The position numbers and the translations under genes are program-made. From NCBI GenBank assembly GCA_945912145.1, contig CAMEBF010000015.1, positions 1 through 49,577 of the forward strand: a DNA stretch of 49,577 bases, written 5' to 3'. Of this stretch, positions 24,207 through 32,779 are shown in pieces; the stretch's first letter is position 1, and each line of letters opens with the position of its first letter. Origin of the DNA: an uncultured Clostridia bacterium (GTDB lineage Bacteria; Bacillota; Clostridia; Oscillospirales; Acutalibacteraceae). The notes below the pieces were generated by a model. It was not told where the DNA came from and searched no databases. It saw only the letters and a program-made list of their open reading frames with translations.

Positions 24207-26219
24207 TCAAGGCTTACGCAGAACCAGATACGAGCAGCCCGCGACCGACACATCACCGGAAACCGTTTCGCCGACGAGCACATTGACATAAGAATCCGTC
24301 AAACAAACGTTTTTTTCATCATCGCCGAAATTCATCACAAAGATCAGATCGCCGCGTTTCCGGACGGACACGCCGTCAACCGGTTCGATCGGCGCAGCGG
24401 CTTCAATCTGCAATTCTGCGCACAGGTAGGCGCATACATCGTCGGCAAGACCCGCGTCGTTCCGGAACGCCACATAATAGGCTTTTCCCTTGCCGTAAGC
24501 GTTTTCCGTAACGGACGGCATTCCCTGATAAAAATCGTCCCGGTATTCGCCGAGCACCGACGCGCCGTTCGCATGAATGATGTCGCAGACATAATCAATT
24601 TTATATTCCCTGCCGAGGAACGTCGCTTTGCTGTCAAGCGTCTCCGGCAGCGCGTCCGTTTCCTCATGCCAGACGCCGAAAACCTCTTTCAGCGAGCCCG
24701 CAGGAAAACCGCCGAGATAACACAGATCGTCCGAATCGACCATCCCCGTCAGATAGGTACCGACGAAATGACCGCCGTTTTTCACATAGCGTCCGATCTT
24801 CTCTTCGGTTCCCTCCTTGAGCATATACAAAAACGGCGCGATGATCAGATCGTACGGTTCAAAATCGTCGTCCATCGACACGATATCCACGCTGACGCCC
24901 TTTTTCCAGAACGGCTTATACCATTTGAGACATTCGGCAAAATAATCCCGATGCTGATTATGGAATCCGCAGAAATACTTAACCGCCCAACTGTTTTCCC
25001 AATCGCAGAGCACGGCGACACGGCTTTTTGCGCAACGCGTTCCGACCGCGGACGATAATTTTTCGAGCACTTCGCCGGTATGCGTCACCTCACGGAATAC
25101 CCGCGTATGCTCATGTCCGGCATGACCGACAACCGCGCCGTGATATTTTTCATGGCTGCCTCTGCTTTTTCGCCACTGAAAATACTGCACGCTGTCGGCT
25201 CCGTGCGCCACCGCCTGAACCGCCGTCAGCTCCTGAAGAGACGGTCTCGGCAGCTTATTGACATCAAACCAGTTTACCTGAGACGGCGTGCTCTCCATCA
25301 TAAAAAATGGCTGCCCGTTTTTCATGGAACGGAAAACATCATGCACAAAAGCGGTTTCGGCTGCCGTCGCCGGATTATTTCCGGTTTCCCACGTCGGATA
25401 ATTATCCCAGGAAATGAGATCCAGCTTTGACGCGAATTTCTGATAATCGATGCCGTCGTAAAGCCGCATAAAATTGGTCGTGATCGGGATATTCGGCGTC
25501 AGCTCCCGCAGCGGCGCGATCTCATTTTCATAAAAAGAAATATGACTGTCCGAAACAAACCGTCTCCAGCTTAGCGTCAGTGCCGTGACATGATTTTCAC
25601 CGCGACTTTTCGGCGAGCTGATCTGATTCCAGTCGCTGACCTGATGTGACCAGAAGCCTGACCACCATTGCGCGTTCAGCTCCTCCAGATCGTTATGATA
25701 CCGTTCCTTTAACCACTCCCGGAACGCATTCTGGCAAAGCTCGCAATGACACTCGCCGCAGTATTCATTGGAAATATGCCACATTGTCAGTGCCGGATGA
25801 TCCTTGTATCGTTCCGCGAGCAGACGGTTGATCTTCCGCACTTTTTCCCGATAAACCGGCGACGTCAGACAATGGTTATGACGGACGCCGTACTCATTGC
25901 GGATTCCGTTTTCCTCAACGCGCAGCACTTCGGGATATTTCTGCGCCAGCCAGGCAGGTCTTGCGCCGGACGGCGTCGCCAGAATCACGCCGATCCCGTT
26001 TTCGCGCATCAGATCCATGACCTCGTCAAGCCATTCAAAATGATATTCATTCTCTCTCGGTTCGAGAAGCGACCAGGAAAAAATTCCGAGTGTTACACTG
26101 TTCACATGAGCCAGCTTCATCAGCCTGACATCTTCCTGCCAGATCTCTTTATTACGAATCCATTGATCCGGATTATAATCTCCGCCGTGAACGATATGAT
26201 CCAATGCCTTATATTGCAT
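24207..26219 (-). CDS. Glycoside hydrolase family 42 beta-galactosidase
   Basis: 670 residues from ATG 26219 (GGAGG upstream). N-terminal TIM barrel with GGDYNPDQW, VNSVTLGIFSWSLLEP, the acid/base Glu in WHISNEYCGECHC and the nucleophile Glu in FFMMESTPSQVNW. The Cys cluster CGECHCELC is the structural zinc site typical of GH42. A trimerisation-like domain (DIVSMDDDFEPYDLIIAP...) and a small beta domain follow. There is no signal peptide, so it acts in the cytoplasm on imported beta-galactosides. No sugar transporter is nearby. Confidence 0.95.
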   Translation of the reverse strand: MQYKALDHIVHGGDYNPDQWIRNKEIWQEDVRLMKLAHVNSVTLGIFSWSLLEPRENEYHFEWLDEVMDLMRENGIGVILATPSGARPAWLAQKYPEVLRVEENGIRNEYGVRHNHCLTSPVYREKVRKINRLLAERYKDHPALTMWHISNEYCGECHCELCQNAFREWLKERYHNDLEELNAQWWSGFWSHQVSDWNQISSPKSRGENHVTALTLSWRRFVSDSHISFYENEIAPLRELTPNIPITTNFMRLYDGIDYQKFASKLDLISWDNYPTWETGNNPATAAETAFVHDVFRSMKNGQPFFMMESTPSQVNWFDVNKLPRPSLQELTAVQAVAHGADSVQYFQWRKSRGSHEKYHGAVVGHAGHEHTRVFREVTHTGEVLEKLSSAVGTRCAKSRVAVLCDWENSWAVKYFCGFHNQHRDYFAECLKWYKPFWKKGVSVDIVSMDDDFEPYDLIIAPFLYMLKEGTEEKIGRYVKNGGHFVGTYLTGMVDSDDLCYLGGFPAGSLKEVFGVWHEETDALPETLDSKATFLGREYKIDYVCDIIHANGASVLGEYRDDFYQGMPSVTENAYGKGKAYYVAFRNDAGLADDVCAYLCAELQIEAAAPIEPVDGVSVRKRGDLIFVMNFGDDEKNVCLTDSYVNVLVGETVSGDVSVAGCSYLVLRKP

Positions 26220-26264
26220 ACAAACCTCCGATTTGATTCGATAAAATGACACAGTCCCGGGAAT

Positions 26265-26298
26265 AAAAAAGCAGGCGGTCGATTGACGCCTGCTTTTA
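26265..26298 (-). terminator. Terminator of the 36-residue peptide gene
   Basis: AAAAGCAGGCG and CGCCTGCTTTT form a long stem; on the minus strand a run of six T follows. It separates the peptide gene from the downstream beta-galactosidase gene, so the peptide is its own transcription unit. Confidence 0.85.
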
Positions 26299-26314
26299 TG
26301 CTGTTTCCCTTAAA

Positions 26315-26425
26315 TTAGAAAGGAAGCTCTACGCTGCCGAGCTCTACGCCGAGAGTCGCAAGGATGCTCTTAACGAAAGCGATGATCGCTTTGACATAAA
26401 GAATAAGGTTCTTAATAAGATCCAT
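26315..26425 (-). CDS. 36-residue amphipathic helical peptide
   Basis: Reads MDLIKNLILYVKAIIAFVKS followed by ILATLGVELGSVELPF. AAAGGA lies about 9 bases before the ATG, an extended -10 box lies upstream, and a dedicated terminator follows within 20 bp. Lys at 5, 12 and 19 are spaced seven apart among Ile/Leu/Val/Ala, giving one positive stripe on a hydrophobic helix. No signal peptide or immunity partner is seen. Compare phenol-soluble modulins, leaderless bacteriocins, type I toxins and small membrane regulators; none can be assigned. Confidence 0.6.
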   Translation of the reverse strand: MDLIKNLILYVKAIIAFVKSILATLGVELGSVELPF

Positions 26426-26474
26426 GATGCACAATCCTTTCGATAAATTTGATAAGGGTTTCTTACCGCTATTC

Positions 26475-26508
26475 ATTAAAGCACAAAAATGTTGAGAAAA
26501 TTTGTCAA
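26475..26508 (-). promoter_or_regulatory. Possible promoter of the 36-residue peptide gene
   Basis: On the minus strand, TGC-TTTAAT is an extended -10 (26475-26483). A TTGACA lies upstream (26503-26508), but at 22 bp, too far for a standard -35. The predicted 5' UTR is about 40 bases. Confidence 0.4.
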
Positions 26509-26603
26509 ATTCATAAATTTAGCGTAAACAACCGACAATTCGGGGACGAGTGTTGCAATCTTTGCCTCATACAAGCCCGAAAACCGATCAGCCGCAAAAA
26601 ATC

Positions 26604-26668
26604 TTTATACCGTCTTAATACCGACGGCCGTCAGTTTTATACCGTCTTAAACCGAAGCGGTTTATAAT
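26604..26668 (+). promoter_or_regulatory. Potassium operon promoter with 15-bp direct repeat
   Basis: TTTATACCGTCTTAA occurs at 26604-26618 and 26636-26650, 32 bp apart (three helical turns). A TATAAT -10 follows at 26663-26668, and the second repeat covers the -35 zone, which has no consensus hexamer. This is a typical layout for a response regulator replacing a weak -35. The KdpE-like protein encoded in the same operon is the obvious candidate (inference). Confidence 0.6.
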
Positions 26669-26702
26669 GACTGTAATATCAGAAGATATAAGGAGAAGGG
26701 GT

Positions 26703-28040
26703 ATGGAAGAAACCTACCACAGAAAACGCCATCTGACTTCTTTTCAGGTTATCATATTCGGTTTTGCCGGCGCGATCCTGATCGGCGCGCTGCTGCTGAT
26801 GCTGCCGGTTTCGACGCAGAGCCGTGAGGTCACGCCGTTTCACGACGCGCTGTTCACCTCCGCTTCGGCCGTCTGCGTCACGGGGCTTGTCGTGCAGGAC
26901 ACCGCTTCGTACTGGTCGGGCTTCGGCCAGCTCGTCATTCTGATGATGATTCAGGTCGGCGGCATGGGCGTCATCACCGTGGCGGCGGCCGTGGCGTTGG
27001 TATCGGGCAAAAAAATCTCCCTGATGCAGCGCAGCACCATGCAGGAGGCCATCGCCGCGCCGAAGGTTGGCGGTATCGTCCGGCTGACGGGCTTCATCGT
27101 CCGCACGACGATTGTCATAGAGCTTCTCGGCGCGATCTTGATGATGCCGGTATTCTGCCGCGACTACGGACGACAGGGAATCTGGAAAGCGATTTTTCAT
27201 TCCATTTCCGCGTTCTGCAACGCCGGATTCGACGTCATGGGCACCGAGGACGCGCCGTATGCGTCACTCACCTCTTACGCGGGCAATCCGCTCATCAACA
27301 TCACGGTCATGCTGCTGATCGTCATCGGCGGCATCGGATTCCTGACATGGGACGATGTCCGCACGAACAAACGCCATTTCAAGCGTTACCGGATGCAGAG
27401 CAAGGTCATTCTGTCCGCGACGGCGATTCTCATCGCCGTTCCGGCGTTGTTTCTCTTCTTCTTTGAATTTTCCGATTTACCGCTCGGCGAGCGGCTTCTC
27501 ACGTCACTCTTTCAATCCATCACGCCGCGAACGGCGGGCTTCAACACGACGAATTTGACAGAACTTTCGGAAGCGGGACAGACCGTTCTGATTCTTTTGA
27601 TGCTCATCGGCGGTTCTCCCGGTTCGACGGCAGGCGGCATGAAGACGACAACGGTCGCCGTGCTGATTGCGAACGCCATCGCTGTTTTCCGACGCAAGGA
27701 GGACGCGCATTTCTTCGGCAGAAGACTGGATATGAGCACCATCCGGAGTGCCGCGACAATCTTTATGATGTATATTTCGCTCTTCCTTACAGGCGCGTTG
27801 CTTATCAGCCTCGCGGAAGGTCTGCCGATGGGCGTCTGCCTGTTTGAAGCGGCGTCGGCGGTCGGTACGGTCGGACTTTCACTCGGCATTACGCCGACAC
27901 TCGGCATCTTTTCGCAGATCGTGCTGATTCTTCTGATGTTCTTAGGACGCGTCGGCGGTCTGACGCTGATCTACGCGGCAATCTCGGGCAACCATCCGAA
28001 CGCGGCAAAGCTGCCGAAAGAAAAAATTACGGTGGGATAA
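26703..28040 (+). CDS. ktrB: TrkH/KtrB-type potassium channel subunit
   Basis: 445 residues from ATG 26703 (AAGGAG upstream). It shows eight to ten membrane helices with the fourfold MPM repeat and its selectivity-filter segments: SASAVCVTGLVV, ISAFCNAGFDVMG, ITPRTAGFNTTN and AASAVGTVGLSLG. The loop GGSPGSTAGGMKTTT before the last repeat is the family's gating loop. It moves K+ (or Na+-coupled K+) into the cell with the peripheral gating protein encoded 12 bp downstream. Confidence 0.93.
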   Translation: MEETYHRKRHLTSFQVIIFGFAGAILIGALLLMLPVSTQSREVTPFHDALFTSASAVCVTGLVVQDTASYWSGFGQLVILMMIQVGGMGVITVAAAVALVSGKKISLMQRSTMQEAIAAPKVGGIVRLTGFIVRTTIVIELLGAILMMPVFCRDYGRQGIWKAIFHSISAFCNAGFDVMGTEDAPYASLTSYAGNPLINITVMLLIVIGGIGFLTWDDVRTNKRHFKRYRMQSKVILSATAILIAVPALFLFFFEFSDLPLGERLLTSLFQSITPRTAGFNTTNLTELSEAGQTVLILLMLIGGSPGSTAGGMKTTTVAVLIANAIAVFRRKEDAHFFGRRLDMSTIRSAATIFMMYISLFLTGALLISLAEGLPMGVCLFEAASAVGTVGLSLGITPTLGIFSQIVLILLMFLGRVGGLTLIYAAISGNHPNAAKLPKEKITVG

Positions 28041-28052
28041 GGAGAAAAGGCT

Positions 28053-28700
28053 ATGAAATCCATTTTATTGATCGGGCTCGGACGCTTCGGCAAGCACGTC
28101 GCGCTGCAACTCAATCAGCTCGGACATCAGGTGATGGCGGTCGATCACAGGGAGGACAGGGTGAACGACATTTTGCCCTATGTGACAAACGGTCAGATCG
28201 GCGACAGCACAAACGCGGATTTTCTCGGCTCGCTGGGCGTGAAGAACTTCGACGTCTGCATCGTCGCGATCGGCAACGATTTCCAGAGTTCGCTTGAGAC
28301 AACCTCTCTGCTCAAGGAGCTGGGCGCACAGTTTGTCGTATCAAGAGCCGCGCGGGATGTACACGCGAAATTCCTGCTGCGCAACGGCGCGGACGAAGTG
28401 GTCTATCCCGAAAAGCAGCTCGCCAAATGGACGGCGATCCGCTACAGCGCGAACCATATTCTCGACTACATCGAGATTGACGGCCATCACGCCATCTATG
28501 AGGTTGACGTCCCGAAGGAGTGGCTCGGCAGGAGCATCGCACAGCTCGACGTCCGCCGCAAATACAACGTCAACATCATGGCGGTCAAGCAGAACGGCGT
28601 GATCGATATCGCGGTCAAGCCCGACACCGTGCTGACAAAGGACAAGACGCTTCTGGTCTTAGGCGACTACAAAGCGATGCACAAATGTTTCCATATATAA
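28053..28700 (+). CDS. ktrA: KtrA/TrkA-type gating protein
   Basis: 215 residues. RCK_N Rossmann domain with IGLGRFGKHVA and the acidic end of strand 2 (AVDHRED), which binds nucleotide. GDSTNADFL and IVAIGNDFQSS follow, then a TrkA_C domain from about 135. It forms a ring under the KtrB-type channel and gates it by ATP/ADP or NAD(H); the C-domain is also a known c-di-AMP binding site in relatives. Starts 12 bp after ktrB. Confidence 0.93.
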   Translation: MKSILLIGLGRFGKHVALQLNQLGHQVMAVDHREDRVNDILPYVTNGQIGDSTNADFLGSLGVKNFDVCIVAIGNDFQSSLETTSLLKELGAQFVVSRAARDVHAKFLLRNGADEVVYPEKQLAKWTAIRYSANHILDYIEIDGHHAIYEVDVPKEWLGRSIAQLDVRRKYNVNIMAVKQNGVIDIAVKPDTVLTKDKTLLVLGDYKAMHKCFHI

Positions 28701-28733
28701 ATGTATAAATAAAAATTGACGGAGGTGAGCATA

Positions 28734-28997
28734 ATGAAGGACGCACTGTTCGTTCTCGCGCTGATTGCGGCGGCGGTCTGCGGCTATTTCCTGATGAAGA
28801 AGCTCGACCGCTTTCTCTCAGGCAACCGCAAGGCGATTGAGAAAGAAAGCGAAGCCAAAGCCCCCTCCTGCGTTATGCTCGACCCGGCACTGACGGAGGA
28901 CGAGATTGCCGAGGAAGTCCGTCGTTTCCGTCAGACGCACAAGCATACGACGGTTTATCTGTACGACGGCGAGCAGGAATCTGAAGAAAAACAGTAG
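28734..28997 (+). CDS. Small membrane protein of the potassium operon
   Basis: 87 residues from ATG 28734, with GGAGGTGAG 4 bases upstream. One N-terminal helix (about 4-22), then a short basic loop and a soluble acidic tail (TEDEIAEEVRRFRQTHKHTT...). It sits between ktrA and the kinase gene. No family recognised; the position suggests an accessory or regulatory part of the transporter or kinase. Confidence 0.75.
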   Translation: MKDALFVLALIAAAVCGYFLMKKLDRFLSGNRKAIEKESEAKAPSCVMLDPALTEDEIAEEVRRFRQTHKHTTVYLYDGEQESEEKQ

Positions 28998-29056
28998 ATT
29001 CTCACGCCGGTTTGTGCTATACTGGGACACAGGAACAAAATCGGGTGGTGCTTTCC

Positions 29057-31075
29057 ATGACAGATAACGCGAAGCAGACGGCGCTCGGCAGCCAAGAAGC
29101 AGGCGAGCATATTTTGGTATGTCTTTCGCCTGCTCCGTCGAACGCCAGAATCGTCGAAACAGCCGCGAAAATGGCGGACGCATTCGGCGGCACGCTCACG
29201 GCACTTTACGTGCAGACACCGTCTTGTGCAAAAATGGCGGATGCGGATAAACAACGTCTGCAAACGCATATCCGGATGGCCGAACACGCCGGTGCCGCCA
29301 TCGCCACCGTTTACGGAGAGGACGTCTCCTATCAGATCGCGGAATTTGCGCGGCAGTCCGGCGTCACGAAAATCGTCGTCGGGCGTTCGAGCGTCAGGCG
29401 GCGTCACTTCTGGAGCAAGCCCGCGCTCAACGAAAAGCTGACGGAGATCGCGCCGAATCTCGATATTTACATCATTCCCGACTCCTCCGCCGAAAAGACA
29501 TACCGCGCCGAAAAAAAAGCGTTTTCGCAGCAGATTCTGCCGTCCCTGCGCGACGTGCTGATGATGGGCTTTATATTAGCGGCGGCGACCGTCATCGGCC
29601 TGATCTTTTTCGAGTTTCATTTTACCGAAGCCAATATCATCACGATCTACATTCTCGGCGTGCTGCTGACGGCTCTGTTCACGAAAAGCTATTTTTGCAG
29701 CGTGTTCGGCTCGCTGGCAAGCGTGCTGCTTTTCAACTTCCTTTTCACAGAACCGCGATTGACATTGCACGCCTATGAGCCGGGCTATCCCGTCACGTTC
29801 GCCATCATGCTCATCGCGTCCTTGATTACGGGAACGCTGGCGAACAAGCTGAAAGATCACGCCAAGCAATCGGCGCAGGCGGCATTCCGGACAAAGGTTC
29901 TGTTCGACACCAATCAGCTCCTGCAAAAAGCCGGGGACGACGGCGACATTATCAGCATCACCGCGTCGCAGCTCATGAAACTGCTCAACCGCGACATCAT
30001 CGTCTACCCGGAATCGGACGGCAGGCTGAGCAAAGGCTATCTCTTCAGCGTCAAGCCCGAAATGGACAACGCGGCGTTTTCCTCTTTTCGGGAAAAAAGC
30101 GTCGCCGAATGGGTCTTCGCCAACAAAAAACGCGCCGGCGCGACGACCGACACGATGAACGACGCCGCCTGTCTGTACCTCGCGATCCGCATCAACAACA
30201 AGGTGTTCGGCGTGGTGGGCATTCATATCGGCGCGAAGCCGCTCGATTCTTTTGAGAACAGCGTCCTGCTCTCGATTCTCGGCGAATGCGCGCTGGCAAT
30301 GGAAAACAACCGCAATGCCGCCGAAAAAGAAAAGGCAGCCGTGCTCGCCAAAAATGAGCAGCTGCGCGCCAATCTCCTGCGTTCGATCTCTCACGACCTG
30401 CGCACGCCGCTGACGGCGATCTCCGGCAACGCCGCCAATCTGCTGACCAACGACGACAAGCTCGACGGCGAAACACGCACGCAGATTTTTACGGATATTT
30501 ATGATGATTCGATGTGGCTGATCTCTCTGGTGGAAAATCTCCTGTCCGTCACGCGGCTTGAGGAAGGGCAGATGAACCTGAATCTTTCGACGCAGCTTGT
30601 GGACGAAGTCATCGAAGAAGCCATGCGCCATATCAACCGCAAAAGCGTCGAGCATCAGATCCATGTTGAGCTGTCGGGCGAGCTGATGCTCGCAAAAATG
30701 GACGCGAAGCTCATCATGCAGGTGCTCATCAATTTAGTCGATAACGCCGTCAAATATACGCCTGCCGGCTCGGCGATCACGGTATCCGCCAAAAAGAACA
30801 GCGGCACGATCGAAATAAGCGTCACGGACGACGGCCCCGGTATTCCCGAAAAAGACAAGACAATGGTGTTTGATATGTTCTTTACGGGGGAACATAAAAT
30901 TGCCGACGGACGCCGCAGTCTCGGGCTCGGGCTCGCGCTGTGCAAAACGATCGTCAACGCGCACGGCGGAGAGATCACGCTGACGGACAACGCGCCGCAC
31001 GGCTGCCGGTTTACATTCACATTACCTTCGGATGAGGTGACTATCAATGCAGAAAACGCAGATTCTGGTCGTTGA
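29057..31075 (+). CDS. KdpD-like sensor histidine kinase without the KdpD Walker domain
   Basis: 672 residues from ATG 29057; ribosome site weak. It begins directly with a universal-stress-protein domain (HILVCLSPAPSNARIVETAA), so the N-terminal P-loop domain of full KdpD is missing. Four membrane helices (about 170-270, DUF4118 type), a GAF-like domain (about 285-420), HisKA (SISHDLRTPLTAI) and HATPase (NLVDNAVKYTP, DDGPGIP, GLGLALCKTI) follow. The cognate regulator gene overlaps its end by 29 bp. In E. coli KdpDE controls kdpFABC; here the pair sits with a Ktr-type system. Confidence 0.9.
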   Translation: MTDNAKQTALGSQEAGEHILVCLSPAPSNARIVETAAKMADAFGGTLTALYVQTPSCAKMADADKQRLQTHIRMAEHAGAAIATVYGEDVSYQIAEFARQSGVTKIVVGRSSVRRRHFWSKPALNEKLTEIAPNLDIYIIPDSSAEKTYRAEKKAFSQQILPSLRDVLMMGFILAAATVIGLIFFEFHFTEANIITIYILGVLLTALFTKSYFCSVFGSLASVLLFNFLFTEPRLTLHAYEPGYPVTFAIMLIASLITGTLANKLKDHAKQSAQAAFRTKVLFDTNQLLQKAGDDGDIISITASQLMKLLNRDIIVYPESDGRLSKGYLFSVKPEMDNAAFSSFREKSVAEWVFANKKRAGATTDTMNDAACLYLAIRINNKVFGVVGIHIGAKPLDSFENSVLLSILGECALAMENNRNAAEKEKAAVLAKNEQLRANLLRSISHDLRTPLTAISGNAANLLTNDDKLDGETRTQIFTDIYDDSMWLISLVENLLSVTRLEEGQMNLNLSTQLVDEVIEEAMRHINRKSVEHQIHVELSGELMLAKMDAKLIMQVLINLVDNAVKYTPAGSAITVSAKKNSGTIEISVTDDGPGIPEKDKTMVFDMFFTGEHKIADGRRSLGLGLALCKTIVNAHGGEITLTDNAPHGCRFTFTLPSDEVTINAENADSGR

Positions 31076-31742
31076 GGACGACGCGCCGGTGCGCAACCTC
31101 ATCACCACCACGCTGAAAACGCATGAATATAAATACCACACGGCGGAGAACGGCGAAAGCGCCATCATGGAGGCATCGTCGCACAATCCCGACATCGTTC
31201 TGCTCGATCTCGGACTGCCGGACATCGACGGCGTCGAGGTCATCCGGCGGATTCGCAGTTGGTCGAATATGCCGATTATCGTCATCAGCGCGAGAAGCGA
31301 GGACAGCGACAAGATCGAAGCACTTGACGCCGGCGCGGACGACTACTTAACAAAACCGTTTTCGATTGAAGAGCTGCTCGCGCGTCTGCGGGTCACGCAG
31401 AGACGGCTCGCCGTCATGCAGGCGGACACGGCGGATTCGGTCTTCACGAACGGCAGCCTGAAAGTGGATTTCGCCGCCGGCTGCGCCTATCTCGGCGACA
31501 AAGAACTGCATCTGACGCCGATCGAATATAAGCTCCTCTGCCTGATGGCGAAGAACGTCGGCAAGGTGCTGACGCACACCTACATCACGCAGAAAATCTG
31601 GGGCAGTAGCTGGGACAGCGACGTTGCGTCTCTGCGCGTCTTTATGGCGTCTCTGCGCAAAAAGCTCGAATCCGAGCCAAACTCGCCGCAGTATATCCAG
31701 ACGCATATCGGGATCGGATACCGGATGATGAAAGTGGAATAG
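31047..31742 (+). CDS. KdpE-like OmpR-family response regulator
   Basis: 231 residues. Receiver domain with acidic pocket VVEDD, phospho-acceptor Asp in IVLLDLGLPD, switch Ser in VISARSE and Lys in YLTKPF; then a winged-helix DNA-binding domain (LHLTPIEYKLLCLM...VFMASLRKKLE...IGIGYRM). Overlaps the kinase gene by 29 bp. Likely target: the direct repeats at 26604-26650 ahead of its own operon (inference). Confidence 0.93.
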   Translation: MQKTQILVVEDDAPVRNLITTTLKTHEYKYHTAENGESAIMEASSHNPDIVLLDLGLPDIDGVEVIRRIRSWSNMPIIVISARSEDSDKIEALDAGADDYLTKPFSIEELLARLRVTQRRLAVMQADTADSVFTNGSLKVDFAAGCAYLGDKELHLTPIEYKLLCLMAKNVGKVLTHTYITQKIWGSSWDSDVASLRVFMASLRKKLESEPNSPQYIQTHIGIGYRMMKVE

Positions 31743-31750
31743 GCGGCATG

Positions 31751-31818
31751 GCGGCGCTTTGCGCCGCAGTGAAGAGGGAAAAGTGAAGAGTGAAGAGGTT
31801 CGGAAGCCCTACGGGCTT
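31751..31818. repeat. Half palindromic element after the potassium operon
   Basis: GCGGCGC-TTT-GCGCCGC hairpin (31751-31767), then GTGAAGAG words, TTCGG and the hairpin AAGCCC-TAC-GGGCTT (31804-31818). This is the left-half arrangement of the family at 19310 and 20112. The rest of the gap to 31905 holds nothing recognisable. Confidence 0.65.
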
Positions 31819-31905
31819 GATTTTATAAAAGATCTGACGAACCGTTATCGCCGTAAATGGTTTTATTCCATATGGAAAGCCCGAACTGAAAAATTTGGTT
31901 CGGAC

Positions 31906-31934
31906 TTGACTTTTTCCTGTTTTTATTCTATGAT
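31906..31934 (+). promoter_or_regulatory. Sigma-A promoter of the phosphodiesterase-like gene
   Basis: TTGACT (31906-31911), 17-bp spacer, TATGAT (31929-31934), 48 bp before the ATG. Confidence 0.8.
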
Positions 31935-31981
31935 AAAATATCATAATGGAAATTGTCTTCGGGCAAAGGAGAAAAACTGAA

Positions 31982-32755
31982 ATGACTGAAAAAGTAATTC
32001 TGATCTTAGTGGACGGGATGCGTCCCGACGGTATGATGCAATGCGGCAATCCCTTTGCCGAAAAGCTGCTTGCAAACTCGACCTGGTCGCTCGACGCGCA
32101 GACGGTGTCTCCGTCGGTCACGCTTCCCTGTCATATGTCGCTGTTCCACAGCGTTGATCCCGACCGGCACGGCATTCTGTCCAACACCTATGTGCCGCAG
32201 GTGCGTCCCGTTGAGGGGCTTTTCGACCGCCTCGACCGCTTCGAGAAAAAGTGCGCGTTCTTCTACACCTGGGAGGAGCTGCGCGATCTCGGCCGTCCCG
32301 ACCATCTGCACACGTCACTTTGCCTCAATCAGCACAAACAGCCGGACACGGACATCAAAATCACCGACGCCGCCGTCCGCTATATCAACGAGGAATCGCC
32401 CGATTTTCTGTTCCTGTATCTCGGCGAGACGGACGAAGTCGGCGGCCACGACTGCGGTTGGATGAGTGAACAGTACATGAAGAGCGTCAGCAAGGCGCTT
32501 TCCTGCGTCGAGACGCTGCAGAATGCGATCCCCGAGGATTACACAATCATTCTGCTGGCGGATCACGGCGGTCACGACCGCTCCCACGGCACCGAAATGC
32601 CCGAAGATATGACAATACCGATCTGCTTCTGCGGTCCGTTGTTTGAAAAGGGAAAAGAGGTTCACGGGCTTTCCATCAAAGATGTCGCCGTCACGATCGC
32701 GAAGCTGCTGGACGTGCCGCCTGCCAAAGAGTGGGAAGGCGTTTCGATTCTGTAA
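31982..32755 (+). CDS. Alkaline-phosphatase-superfamily phosphodiesterase/pyrophosphatase
   Basis: 257 residues from ATG 31982 (AAAGGAG 7 bases upstream). Metal and nucleophile motifs of the nucleotide pyrophosphatase group are present: LVDGMRPDGM, SPSVTLPCHMSLF (Thr nucleophile), a GETDEVGGHDCGW metal loop and LLADHGGHDRSHG. There is no signal peptide, so the enzyme is cytoplasmic. Likely co-transcribed with the DNA glycosylase gene 24 bp downstream. Substrate unknown. Confidence 0.88.
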   Translation: MTEKVILILVDGMRPDGMMQCGNPFAEKLLANSTWSLDAQTVSPSVTLPCHMSLFHSVDPDRHGILSNTYVPQVRPVEGLFDRLDRFEKKCAFFYTWEELRDLGRPDHLHTSLCLNQHKQPDTDIKITDAAVRYINEESPDFLFLYLGETDEVGGHDCGWMSEQYMKSVSKALSCVETLQNAIPEDYTIILLADHGGHDRSHGTEMPEDMTIPICFCGPLFEKGKEVHGLSIKDVAVTIAKLLDVPPAKEWEGVSIL

Positions 32756-32779
32756 ATAAAAAAGAAACGAGGAAGACGC

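Noticed and set aside
26426-26702. c-di-AMP (ydaO) riboswitch ahead of the potassium transporter
   Set aside because: The conserved riboswitch segments were not found; the region shows direct repeats and a promoter instead.
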